64,000 bases of DNA from Caulobacteraceae bacterium (GCA_019695035.1 JAIBAU010000007.1:50078-114077), one strand, 5' to 3'; numbered from the stretch's first letter, positions 45,988-53,173 are shown. Numbers and translations: made by a program. The notes: generated by a model from the letters alone, not told the origin.

Positions 45988-47507
45988 GGCGCGACCTCCC
46001 CGGCCAGGCGCACGCCGCTGTCCTCGGCTGCGAGGGCGGCGGCGAAGCGGAAGTCCGCTTCTTCGCTGGCGTAGATCCGGAACAGCGGCTCGCCGGCGGA
46101 AACGGGATCGCCGATGCGCCGGAGCATCTCCACGCCGGCGCCGGGATCGACCGGGGCGCCGGCCATGCGCGCGATGCGGGCGATGCGGAAACAGTCGACC
46201 GCGGCCACCACGCCGGACCGCGGGGCCGCAACCTCATCGACGATGCCGCCCAGGCGACGGGTGAGCGGGGAGGGCCCCTGGGCCTCGATGAGCCGGTCCA
46301 GGGCCCGGCGCGCGTCACCGCCGTCCAGCAGGTCACGGGCCCGGGCCTCCCCCTTCCCGCCGGCCAGCGCCGGGTCGAACTCAAGCACCTGCCCCGCCAG
46401 GCGCAGGCAGCGGGCGCGCAGGCTCTCAGGGGCCTCGGGGCGACCCTCGAGCACCGCGAGCACGTCGCGGACCTCGAGCTCGGGCCCGACGCCCCGCCCC
46501 ACCGGCTGGGACCCGTCGGTGAGGTCGATCTGGACCTGCAGGCCCACGCGGCGGCCGACGAATTCGAACAGCTTGCGCAGCCGTGCGGCCTCGGCCGCGC
46601 CGCGCACCTTGGCGGTGGGTCCGACCGGCAGGTCGATCAGGAGGTGGGTCGACCCGGCGGCCACCTTCTTGGCCAGGATCGAGGCGACCATCTGCTCCGG
46701 GGTGTCCAGGCCGAGCGGTCGCTCGACCGAGATCAGCACGTCGTCGGCGGGCGCCAGGTTCACGTGCCCGCCCCAGACGATGCAGCCGCCGACCCGCTCG
46801 ACGACCTCGCGCATGGCGTCCGGGCCGAGGTCGACGCGGGCCAGAAGCTCCATGGTGTCGGCCGTGCCCGCGGGCGAGGTGATGGCGCGCGAGGAAGTCT
46901 TGGGAATGGTCAGGCCGTGGGCGATGACGATCGGCGCCACGACCAGGCTGGTGCGATTGCCCGGGATGCCGCCGACGCAGTGCTTGTCGGCGATCGGGGC
47001 GCGGTTCCAGCGCAGGGTCTCGCCACTGTCGATCATGGCGCGGGTTAGGGCCAGCAACTCCTCGGGCCCGAGCGCGCTGGCGCAGGCCACCAGGAAGGCG
47101 GCCACCTCCATGTCGGAATAGCGGTGGCCCACGAGGTCGCGCACGATCTCGCCGAGCGCGGCCTCGTCGAGCACCTCGCCGGCCACCTTGCGGCGCACAT
47201 GGCGGAAGCTGGCCGGCGGCCGCACCGGGGTCAGGGTGACCTCGGCGCCCTCGGCGGCGCCCAGGCGCCGGAAGGCCGGCTCGGGCAGGCCAAGCTGGGC
47301 GGGACCCACCATGACCGGGTCGTCGACGATGTCGATGCTGGCGATCAGGGCGCGCCCGTCGGCGGCGCGCACCTCCACCTTGCCGAAGCCCGCGAAGCGT
47401 TCCGGGCGGAACAGCGGGCAGTCGCGCGCGATGAAGGCCACGTTCTGGCGCAGGGTGTCCAGGGGGAGGCGCCGGAGGCGCAGGCGGCCGTCCCGGACGG
47501 GGTTCAC
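45984..47507 (-). CDS. AMP/thymidine phosphorylase family enzyme
   Basis: A 507-residue protein resembling archaeal AMP phosphorylase in length and layout. An N-terminal 90-residue domain, absent from classical DeoA, precedes the phosphorylase core. Motifs: DKHCVGGIPGNRTSLVV, PKTSSRAITSPAGTADTMELL and GGHVNLAPADDVLI. AMP phosphorylase splits NMPs with phosphate to base plus ribose-1,5-bisphosphate; thymidine phosphorylase is the alternative. Starts with GTG 47507, overlapping the flavodoxin-fold gene. Its two downstream neighbours are a Prs-like enzyme and an RNA nuclease. Confidence 0.85.
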   Translation of the reverse strand: MNPVRDGRLRLRRLPLDTLRQNVAFIARDCPLFRPERFAGFGKVEVRAADGRALIASIDIVDDPVMVGPAQLGLPEPAFRRLGAAEGAEVTLTPVRPPASFRHVRRKVAGEVLDEAALGEIVRDLVGHRYSDMEVAAFLVACASALGPEELLALTRAMIDSGETLRWNRAPIADKHCVGGIPGNRTSLVVAPIVIAHGLTIPKTSSRAITSPAGTADTMELLARVDLGPDAMREVVERVGGCIVWGGHVNLAPADDVLISVERPLGLDTPEQMVASILAKKVAAGSTHLLIDLPVGPTAKVRGAAEAARLRKLFEFVGRRVGLQVQIDLTDGSQPVGRGVGPELEVRDVLAVLEGRPEAPESLRARCLRLAGQVLEFDPALAGGKGEARARDLLDGGDARRALDRLIEAQGPSPLTRRLGGIVDEVAAPRSGVVAAVDCFRIARIARMAGAPVDPGAGVEMLRRIGDPVSAGEPLFRIYASEEADFRFAAALAAEDSGVRLAGEVAP

Positions 47508-48133
47508 GAGGCTGGGGCCCGGCGGCGAGCGCGGGGCGGGGGGGCGGGGAAAAGGTCGGTCACGGCCTGGCGGACCTGCTGGACCGCCTCGTCGATGCGC
47601 GCGGGCGCCATGTCGGCGTCGACGCCCCCGAAATTGACGTGGTCCAGCGACTGCAGCCCGCAGGCGCTGCTCAGCCGTTCATTGAAGACCTTGCGCACCG
47701 CGTCCCAGCCGCCGCTGTCCACCAGCCACAGGTTCTCGGACCCGGTGGAGGTGAAGCTGACCATGCTGCGGCCGGACAGCAGCGGTCCCGTGCCGCCGGA
47801 TTTGATGGCCCCGTAGCCGAAGCCCACGCCGAACACCCGCTCGACGTAGCCCTTGAGCATGGCCGGCGGGGAGCCGAACCAGATGGGATAGAAGAAGGCG
47901 AATACGTCCACGTCCTTGAGGATGGCGCGTTCGATCAGGATCTCGGTGCGCACATGGCCGCCGGCGGCGTCGGGCAGTTCGTCGGCGTGCAGGCGCGGGT
48001 CGAAATCCATGGCGTAGAGGTCGCGCACCACCACCTCGTCGCCGCGCGCCTGGACCGCCTCGATGTAGGTCCGGGCGGTCAGGCGGGTGAAGGCCTGCAT
48101 GCGCGGATGGCAGATGACGACGGCGTGCTTCAT
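47504..48133 (-). CDS. NAD(P)H-dependent flavodoxin-fold oxidoreductase
   Basis: A 209-residue flavodoxin-fold (NQO/MdaB-like) protein from ATG 48133. FMN/FAD phosphate loop region HPRMQAFTRLTARTY near the N-terminus; FFYPIWFGSPPAMLKGYVERVFGVGFGY is the family hallmark. A basic tail ends RRRAPAS. Start overlaps the cytochrome stop by 4 nt. Could reduce quinones or another acceptor in microaerobic cells. Longer in-frame starts lie inside the cytochrome gene and beyond, so I reject them. Confidence 0.85.
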   Translation of the reverse strand: MKHAVVICHPRMQAFTRLTARTYIEAVQARGDEVVVRDLYAMDFDPRLHADELPDAAGGHVRTEILIERAILKDVDVFAFFYPIWFGSPPAMLKGYVERVFGVGFGYGAIKSGGTGPLLSGRSMVSFTSTGSENLWLVDSGGWDAVRKVFNERLSSACGLQSLDHVNFGGVDADMAPARIDEAVQQVRQAVTDLFPAPPPRARRRAPAS

Positions 48134-48498
48134 GACGGGTCGGCCGGGTCGGCGTCGGCCGTCCGCAGGGTGCGCAGGTAGGCCGTGATGTCGGCGATCT
48201 CGTCGGCCTCGAGGGCGAAGGGCGGCATCGGCCCGCGGTGGCCGACGTAGATTCCCTCGGCCAGCGCCTCCTCCAGGTTCTGGACGGGATAGCGGCCGGC
48301 GACCACCCGCAGGGGCGGGGCCCCGGGATAGGGACTCGCGTCGTCGGTGGAGACGGCGTGGCAGCTGGCGCAACGGCGGCGCACCGACATCTCGCCGCGG
48401 ATGGCCGAGGCGGTCATGTCGTCCGGCGGTCCGGCGAGGCGTGACGGGCCCTCGTTCGCATCCGAGAACAGCAGGCCGAGCAGCAGGTAGATCCACAT
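48130..48498 (-). CDS. Single-heme c-type cytochrome
   Basis: A 122-residue protein. Start ATG 48498 is fixed by AAGGAGA 8 nt upstream; ATG 48525 is less good. A short hydrophobic N-terminus (MWIYLLLGLLFSDA) serves as signal or anchor. Heme motif CASCH near residue 43, axial Met likely in GPMPPF near 91; EIADITAYLRTL helix completes a class I fold. First gene of the six-gene operon, 54 bp after a FixK-type box. It could deliver electrons to the cbb3 oxidase. Confidence 0.85.
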   Translation of the reverse strand: MWIYLLLGLLFSDANEGPSRLAGPPDDMTASAIRGEMSVRRRCASCHAVSTDDASPYPGAPPLRVVAGRYPVQNLEEALAEGIYVGHRGPMPPFALEADEIADITAYLRTLRTADADPADPS

Positions 48499-48551
48499 GG
48501 GGGCGCTCTCCTTCAGCGGGTTCACTGTCGGCCCGCAGGCCTTCCGGCGAC

Positions 48552-48565
48552 ATGATCTCGATCAA
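48552..48565. promoter_or_regulatory. FNR/FixK-type box between divergent genes
   Basis: ATGATCTCGATCAA is one base from TTGAT-N4-ATCAA. Its centre is 55.5 bp from the plus-strand ATG at 48614 and 60.5 bp from the minus-strand ATG at 48498. A class II site at -41.5 would then give leaders of about 14 and 19 nt on either side, both long enough for the visible ribosome sites. One box may thus serve both the six-gene operon and the attachment-protein gene. Confidence 0.7.
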
Positions 48566-48613
48566 GGCCTGGCCCGGACGACGGGCGTCTTTTCGGGACG
48601 GAAGGAGCCAGCC

Positions 48614-49060
48614 ATGTCGATGCATGCACACACCCGGGCCGATGTCGTTCCCCTGCCGATCCTGCTGTGGTCGACGGGCGTCTGGTGGATTCTGGCCATG
48701 GACGGACGGCGGATGCGCCTGCTGGTCCGCGAAGGCCGCAACGGCGCCTTCCACGAGGCCATCCAGCCCCTCGCCGAGGAGGACGAGCGCCCCGTGGCCG
48801 CGATCGGAAGCGGTCCCCGCCACGCCCGGTTCGAGACGCTGGAGCGCGCGTTCGTCGAGCGGGTCGCCCGCCGCCTGGAGCGCTTCGCCCAGCGGGACGC
48901 ATTCGATCATCTGGCGGTGTTCGCCGCCCCGGCCGCCCTCGGCGTGCTGCGCGGCGCCCTTGGAGCCGGCGCCCTGCGGCGGCTGCGCTTCTCCGAGGCG
49001 GTCGAGATCGTGGACGAGCCGCTGGGCCGAATCCTGGAGCGCATCGGGCTGCAGGCCTGA
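48614..49060 (+). CDS. Host-attachment/baeRF-like protein
   Basis: A 148-residue protein from ATG 48614, with GGAAGGA upstream. Pattern WWILAMDGRRMRLLVREG and RFAQRDAFDHLAVFAAPAALGVLRGAL matches the Host_attach (PF10116) group, later linked to bacterial/archaeal eRF1-like (baeRF) proteins. Cytoplasmic, no signal peptide despite the name. A release-factor-like fold with a divergent RNA-turnover operon is suggestive. Precise function unknown. Confidence 0.75.
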   Translation: MSMHAHTRADVVPLPILLWSTGVWWILAMDGRRMRLLVREGRNGAFHEAIQPLAEEDERPVAAIGSGPRHARFETLERAFVERVARRLERFAQRDAFDHLAVFAAPAALGVLRGALGAGALRRLRFSEAVEIVDEPLGRILERIGLQA

Positions 49061-49190
49061 CCCGTCGACCGGGGTTTCGGGACTCAACCCGCCCCGGGAC
49101 CCGCCCTCCAGGGGCGAGGCCCGAAGCGGACGACGGGCGCACCGGAGAGGGCGCGCCCGTCTATCACCGCCGTACACAATGGGGGGACGG

Positions 49191-49844
49191 TCAGGCGGCG
49201 AGTCTCTGCAGCGCGTCGGGATTGCAGACGCGCATGCGGCGCAGCCCCACCAGGCTGATGACCTTGCGGGCCTGTAGCTGGGAGAACATGCGCGAAACGG
49301 TTTCGATGGTCAAGCTGAGGTAGTCGGCTATGTCCTGGCGGCTCATCGGCAGGTCGACTTCCTCGCGGCCGTCGCGGCCGGCCAGCTCGGCGAGGATCCC
49401 GGCGACCCGCTCGATGGCGCTCTTGCGGCCGATGTGGACGAGGTGCGACTGCACCTCGCGCAACCGGCGCAGACCCTCGGTCCACAGCAGGTGCGCCACC
49501 TCGCCGTTGTGCTCGGCCTCCGCCTCAAGGGTGGAGCGGCGCACCGCCAGCAGGGCGCAGGGAGTGAGGGCCTCGGCGGAGAACATGTGCGTCTCGCCGT
49601 CCTCCAGCCCGATCAGGTCGCCGGCATAGTGGAAGGCGCCGATCATGCGCCGGCCGTCGTCGGCCAGGCGGGTGGTGCGGACCACGCCGCTCTCGACGCG
49701 GTAGACGAACTCGGCGTCGTCCTCCTGGGCGAAGATCTCGTCGTTGCGCTCGAAGCGAAGCTGCACGCCCAGCGGCGACAGCGGATCGGTCTGGGCGGCG
49801 GCGGCCGGGGCGGAGGTCTCGGGGTTGACGACGGACAGGGGCAT
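49191..49844 (-). CDS. fixK: FixK-type Crp/Fnr regulator
   Basis: A 217-residue Crp/Fnr regulator. Cyclic-nucleotide-like effector domain about 25-140, then a helix-turn-helix: MSRQDIADYLSLTIETVSRMF near 164-184 with the E-x2-SR recognition helix that reads TTGAT/ATCAA half sites. The N-terminal cysteine cluster of oxygen-sensing FNR is missing; only two scattered cysteines exist (TPCALL, RVCNPD). It should therefore be controlled by transcription, by FixLJ. A FixJ-like motif lies 66-83 bp upstream, and FNR-type boxes are near neighbouring genes. Could also be called fnrL, but the absence of cysteines argues for FixK. Confidence 0.85.
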   Translation of the reverse strand: MPLSVVNPETSAPAAAAQTDPLSPLGVQLRFERNDEIFAQEDDAEFVYRVESGVVRTTRLADDGRRMIGAFHYAGDLIGLEDGETHMFSAEALTPCALLAVRRSTLEAEAEHNGEVAHLLWTEGLRRLREVQSHLVHIGRKSAIERVAGILAELAGRDGREEVDLPMSRQDIADYLSLTIETVSRMFSQLQARKVISLVGLRRMRVCNPDALQRLAA

Positions 49845-49909
49845 GACGCGGTCCTCACTGACGCCAGCAGACTGCCTCCCCGCGCGCGGGCGGGAAATTC
49901 GTGAACAAA

Positions 49910-49927
49910 CCCTAGGGGAATCTACGT
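49910..49927 (-). promoter_or_regulatory. FixJ-like motif upstream of fixK
   Basis: On the minus strand the sequence reads ACGTAGATTCCCCTAGGG, centred 74 bp before the fixK start. The same core, CGTAG-NTTCCC-TAGG, recurs before ccoN at 53158-53173. It resembles the GTAGTTTCCC-type FixJ targets of rhizobial fixK promoters as I remember them. Only two copies are seen in the window, both at genes expected to answer FixJ. Confidence 0.6.
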
Positions 49928-49981
49928 AGGGCGGGCCGGCCTCGCCGGGCGCGAGGATGCCGGATTTCGGGGGCCCGGAAC

Positions 49982-49995
49982 TTGAGCCAGATCAA
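49982..49995. promoter_or_regulatory. FixK-type box before the degenerate receiver gene
   Basis: TTGAGCCAGATCAA is a perfect TTGA-N6-TCAA. The centre is 42.5 bp before the ATG at 50031; a class II arrangement (-41.5) would start the transcript at or next to the start codon. The mRNA may then be leaderless. The box also lies in the region upstream of the divergent fixK and could act there. Confidence 0.75.
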
Positions 49996-50030
49996 GGCGG
50001 GGGTCGACGGACGGGCCGAGACTTCCCAGC

Positions 50031-50459
50031 ATGCCCGAAGCCTTTCCCGCGACAGAGCCGCAGACGCGCCCCCGCGGACCGCGGGTGGACCTGATCGCCG
50101 CTGATCCCCTGACCCGCACCGCCCTGGGACGGGTGATGGAGGAGGCGGGGCTGCGGGTGATCGACCATCTGCCGGGCGTCGAGGTGGACTTCGCCGGGCC
50201 GCCCGGCGTGGACCCGGCCTGCGTGGTGATCGTGCACGACGCCATGCGGCTGGACGCCCTGGTGCTGACGGTGCGGCTGCGCTCCATCGGCCTGACCGCA
50301 CCCATCCTGATCCTGAAGGCCCGGCCGGACACGACCTTCCACGAGCTGGCCGAGTGCAGCGGGGGCGCCGCCGTGCTCGATTTCGACCCCGCCGATCCCG
50401 ATCCGGGCGCCGTCGCGGCGCGGGTGCTGCGGGTGGTCGACGAACCCGGCCCCGGTTGA
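50031..50459 (+). CDS. Degenerate receiver-like protein
   Basis: A 142-residue protein with the outline of a response-regulator receiver but without its key residues. Strand one VDLIAADP (19-26) has AAD where an acidic pair is usual; VVIVHD ends in Asp70, the possible phospho-site position; the Thr/Ser strand is PILILKA (91-97) and the invariant Lys position (usually KP) reads VLDFDP. It is probably a pseudo-receiver, if the fold assignment is right. No output domain. Controlled by a FixK-type box, maybe leaderless since no clear ribosome site precedes it. Confidence 0.6.
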   Translation: MPEAFPATEPQTRPRGPRVDLIAADPLTRTALGRVMEEAGLRVIDHLPGVEVDFAGPPGVDPACVVIVHDAMRLDALVLTVRLRSIGLTAPILILKARPDTTFHELAECSGGAAVLDFDPADPDPGAVAARVLRVVDEPGPG

Positions 50460-50469
50460 CTTCGGTCAA
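50456..50469. promoter_or_regulatory. FixK-type box upstream of the membrane protein-hemN pair
   Basis: TTGACTTCGGTCAA is a perfect TTGA-N6-TCAA palindrome with matching flanks, straddling the stop codon of the preceding gene. It is centred 60.5 bp before ATG 50523; a class II promoter would leave a 19-nt leader that includes the ribosome site GGAGG. Confidence 0.8.
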
Positions 50470-50522
50470 GGACCGCCGCCCGCCGCCGCCGCAGGATGGA
50501 TCCGTAACGACGGAGGTCCTCC

Positions 50523-51020
50523 ATGACCGGCGCTGACCTGCCCCTCGGGCTCACGCCTGCCGATGCGCCCGCCGCCGGCCCGCGGCCGACGGCCGCCTGG
50601 CTGCGGCCCCTGGCCGCCGGCGCCGCCTACGCCGGGATGCTGTTCCTCGTCGGCTGCGTCGCCGGCGCGATCCGGGAGCTGGTCCTGGCGCCGCGCATCA
50701 CCTCCGACCTCGGCATCGTGGTCGAGACGCCCCTGATGATGTGGGTCGCCTTCCACCTGGCGCGGGCCAGCGGCCGCTGGCTCGGGGTCGCGCCCGGGCG
50801 CGGCGGACGCCTGGTGATGGGCGCGGCGGCGCTGGCGGTGCTGCTGTCGGCGGAGAACGCCGCCAGTCATGCCTGGCTCGGCCGCTCGGTGTTCGATCAG
50901 TGGTCGCTCTACGGCTACCTGGCGCTGGGCGCGACCTTGTCCGGCCTGGTCTTCACCCTGCTGGCGCCGCTGGTCGCAGCCGCCCGGCCCCTCCGCCAGC
51001 CCTCGCCTCCGAGACCGTGA
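50523..51020 (+). CDS. Four-span membrane protein upstream of hemN
   Basis: A 165-residue protein from ATG 50523 with CGGAGG upstream. Four membrane helices (about 29-50, 65-83, 95-110, 125-150). Charged loop residues are few; a conserved-looking GAIRELVLAPRI segment lies in the first loop. Its stop TGA overlaps the hemN start (TGATG), so the two are co-translated under the FixK-type box. No recognised family; a function linked to heme or membrane supply in microaerobic cells is only a guess. Confidence 0.65.
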   Translation: MTGADLPLGLTPADAPAAGPRPTAAWLRPLAAGAAYAGMLFLVGCVAGAIRELVLAPRITSDLGIVVETPLMMWVAFHLARASGRWLGVAPGRGGRLVMGAAALAVLLSAENAASHAWLGRSVFDQWSLYGYLALGATLSGLVFTLLAPLVAAARPLRQPSPPRP

Positions 51021-52381
51021 TGCCTGCTTCGCTGCCCGCCGCCTGGCGCGACCACGCCGCCCGCAATCTGCCGCGCTACACCAGCTATCCCACCTCGGTC
51101 AGCTTCACCCCGGCCGACGGCGAGGCCGAGCTGCGCGGCTGGCTGGCGGCGATGCGCCCGGCCCAGCCGATCTCGGCCTATGTGCACGTGCCCTTCTGCC
51201 GGCGCCTGTGCTGGTACTGCGGGTGCCACACGACCGTCGTGCACGCCTACGACCGGGTGGGCGCCTTCCACGAGGTGCTGCTGCGCGAGGTCGACCTCTG
51301 GGCCGACGCGCTGGGCCCGCATGCGGGCATGGCCCACCTGCATTTCGGCGGCGGCAGTCCCAACGCCCTGGCGCCCGCGGACTTCCGCTCCCTGGTCCGC
51401 CGTCTGGCCGATCGCCTGCGCCTGCGGCCGGGCGCCGAGGTGGCGGCCGAGCTCGACCCCGGCGTCCTGTCGCCGGCTTTCATCGACGCCGCGGGCGAGG
51501 CGGGGGTGACCCGGGTCAGCCTGGGCGTGCAGACCTTCGACCCGGAGGTGCAGGCGCGGGTGAACCGCATCCAGCCGACCTCCCTGGTCACCGAGGCGGT
51601 GGAACGGATCCGCGCCGCCGGAGTGGCGGGGGTGAATTTCGACCTGATGTACGGCCTGCCCGGCCAGACGCCGGGGAACGTGCGCGGCTCGGTGATGCGC
51701 GCGCTGGAGCTGCGGCCCGACCGGGTGGCCGTGTTCGGCTACGCCCACGTTCCCTGGATGAAGAAGCATCAGGTGATGATCCAGGAGGCCGAGCTCGCCG
51801 GCGTGGATGGTCGCTGGGCCCAGGCCGAGGCGGCCGATGAGGCCATGCTGGCGGGAGGCTATGTGCGCATCGGGCTCGACCACTACGCCTTGCCGGACGA
51901 TCCGCTGAGCCGGGCGGCCGAGGCCGGCCGCCTGCGCCGCAACTTCCAGGGCTACACGGACGACCCGGCTCCGGTCCTGATCCCTGTCGGACCCTCGTCG
52001 ATCGGACGTTTCAACGAGGGCTTCGTGCAGAACGCCGTGGCCACCGACGCCTGGAGCGCGGCGATCGGGCGCGGGGAGCTGCCGGTCTTCCGCCGGCTGG
52101 CGGTGACCGCCGAGGACGAGCTACGCGCCGCGGTTATCGAGCGGCTCATGTGCGAGATGGCGGTCGATGTCGGCGAAGTCTGCCGCGCCCGGGGCTTTGA
52201 CGCCGGGGCGCTCGACGAGGCGGTGGCGGCGGCGGCGGACCTGGAGGCCGATGGCCTGGCGACAGTGCGCGGCCGCACAGTGCGGGTTCCCGAGGCGGCG
52301 CGGCGCATGATGCGGGTGGTGGCCGCCTGTTTCGACGCCTGCCTGCCCCAGACCGCCCGGCGCCACGCCAAGGCGGTCTGA
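51020..52381 (+). CDS. hemN: Oxygen-independent coproporphyrinogen III oxidase
   Basis: Radical-SAM enzyme making protoporphyrinogen IX for heme when oxygen is scarce. 453 residues from ATG 51020. N-terminal RYTSYPTSVSF is the HemN marker. The radical-SAM cysteines are in PFCRRLCWYCGCHT (C-x3-C-x2-C); SAM-binding FGGGSPN and late NFQGYTDD are also HemN-like. Needed for the heme-rich cbb3 oxidase encoded next door. Regulated with the upstream membrane protein. Confidence 0.95.
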   Translation: MPASLPAAWRDHAARNLPRYTSYPTSVSFTPADGEAELRGWLAAMRPAQPISAYVHVPFCRRLCWYCGCHTTVVHAYDRVGAFHEVLLREVDLWADALGPHAGMAHLHFGGGSPNALAPADFRSLVRRLADRLRLRPGAEVAAELDPGVLSPAFIDAAGEAGVTRVSLGVQTFDPEVQARVNRIQPTSLVTEAVERIRAAGVAGVNFDLMYGLPGQTPGNVRGSVMRALELRPDRVAVFGYAHVPWMKKHQVMIQEAELAGVDGRWAQAEAADEAMLAGGYVRIGLDHYALPDDPLSRAAEAGRLRRNFQGYTDDPAPVLIPVGPSSIGRFNEGFVQNAVATDAWSAAIGRGELPVFRRLAVTAEDELRAAVIERLMCEMAVDVGEVCRARGFDAGALDEAVAAAADLEADGLATVRGRTVRVPEAARRMMRVVAACFDACLPQTARRHAKAV

Positions 52382-52386
52382 GCTCC

Positions 52387-52857
52387 TCAGCGGGCGGCGC
52401 CGTCGGGAGCGCCGGGCTGCCAGTGGCCGTTGGCCTTCAGCCGCTCGGCCACCTCACGCGGCATGTAGGTCTCGTCGTGCTTGGCCAGGACGCGCCGGGC
52501 CTCGAAGGTGTGGGTCTGGTCGAAGGCCCCCTCGACCACCACGCCGCGCCCTTCTGCGAAGAGATCCGGCGTGTCGCCTCCGAAGCGGACGTGGGCCACG
52601 CCCGCGCCGTCGGTGACGTCGAAACGCAGGCGGCCGTCCGACCCCCGCGCCACCGAACCGGCGCTGACGAGGCCGCCGAGCCGCACCGTCCGTCCGGCCG
52701 GGACGGCCGAAAGGGCCGCGTCGGAGGGACCATAGAAGAAGACGACCGCGTCGCGCATGGCGACCAGCGAAAGCCCCACGGCTCCGGCCAGCACGGCGCC
52801 GGCGGCCCCGACTGCGATCAGTCGGCCGCGCGCCTTGCGCGATTTGGGAAGCCACAT
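52387..52857 (-). CDS. ccmE: Cytochrome c maturation protein CcmE
   Basis: Periplasmic heme chaperone that binds heme covalently and passes it to CcmF. 156 residues: membrane anchor at about 13-34, OB-fold with VRLGGLVSAGSV, and the heme-binding His127 in AKHDETYMPREV with Tyr131. No ccmF, ccmH or other ccm gene is adjacent, which is unusual since ccmE generally sits in ccmEFH. Convergent with hemN, 5 bp away, and next to a small cysteine-containing protein. Confidence 0.9.
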   Translation of the reverse strand: MWLPKSRKARGRLIAVGAAGAVLAGAVGLSLVAMRDAVVFFYGPSDAALSAVPAGRTVRLGGLVSAGSVARGSDGRLRFDVTDGAGVAHVRFGGDTPDLFAEGRGVVVEGAFDQTHTFEARRVLAKHDETYMPREVAERLKANGHWQPGAPDGAAR

Positions 52858-52858
52858 C

Positions 52859-53080
52859 TCAGGCGGTCAGGCGGGTGCGCCGCGGATAGGGCGCCATGGC
52901 CAGCAGGGCCAAGGCGGCCGCCGCCCAGCACAGCGGACAGTGGAAGGCGCCGGACCCCCCCTGCAGGCAGTGGCCGGCGGCAGGATCAAGCGCCTGCCAG
53001 GCCCAGGCGACCGAGAGCAGCAGCACGCTGACGGAGGCGAGGGCCATGCGCACCTCGAGTTTCAGGCTGGACCAGGACAC
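52859..53080 (-). CDS. Small Cys-containing membrane protein
   Basis: About 73 residues from GTG 53080 (good AGGGAAG upstream); TTG 53110 and ATG 53047 are other possible starts. Two membrane helices (about 12-27 and 47-64) flank a loop with GHCLQGG and FHCPLCW, a CxxC pair plus another cysteine facing the periplasm. One base after its stop comes ccmE on the same strand, so the pair is coupled. The pattern recalls small DUF2946-like metal proteins, with low certainty. A role in heme or copper handling for cytochrome assembly is inference. Confidence 0.55.
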   Translation of the reverse strand: MSWSSLKLEVRMALASVSVLLLSVAWAWQALDPAAGHCLQGGSGAFHCPLCWAAAALALLAMAPYPRRTRLTA

Positions 53081-53157
53081 GGCGGCTTCCCTGACGGACG
53101 ACAGGCCCAAGGCGGGCCGAGGCTGACCCTAGGCGGGCGCGCGTCCACCCCGCCATT

Positions 53158-53173
53158 CCGTAGTTTCCCTAGG
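53158..53173 (+). promoter_or_regulatory. FixJ-like motif upstream of ccoN
   Basis: CCGTAGTTTCCCTAGG, centred 81 bp before ccoN. It shares CGTAG-TTCCC-TAGG with the fixK upstream motif (49910-49927), one base shorter in the middle. A second CCCTAGG stands at 53127-53133. No TTGA-N6-TCAA box is visible in this gap, so ccoN may be driven by FixJ directly rather than through FixK. Confidence 0.6.

Noticed and set aside
47504..49177. Extended start for the flavodoxin-fold gene to 49177
   Set aside because: The added part lies in the cytochrome c and attachment-protein regions; ATG 48133 with the 4-nt overlap fits the operon pattern.
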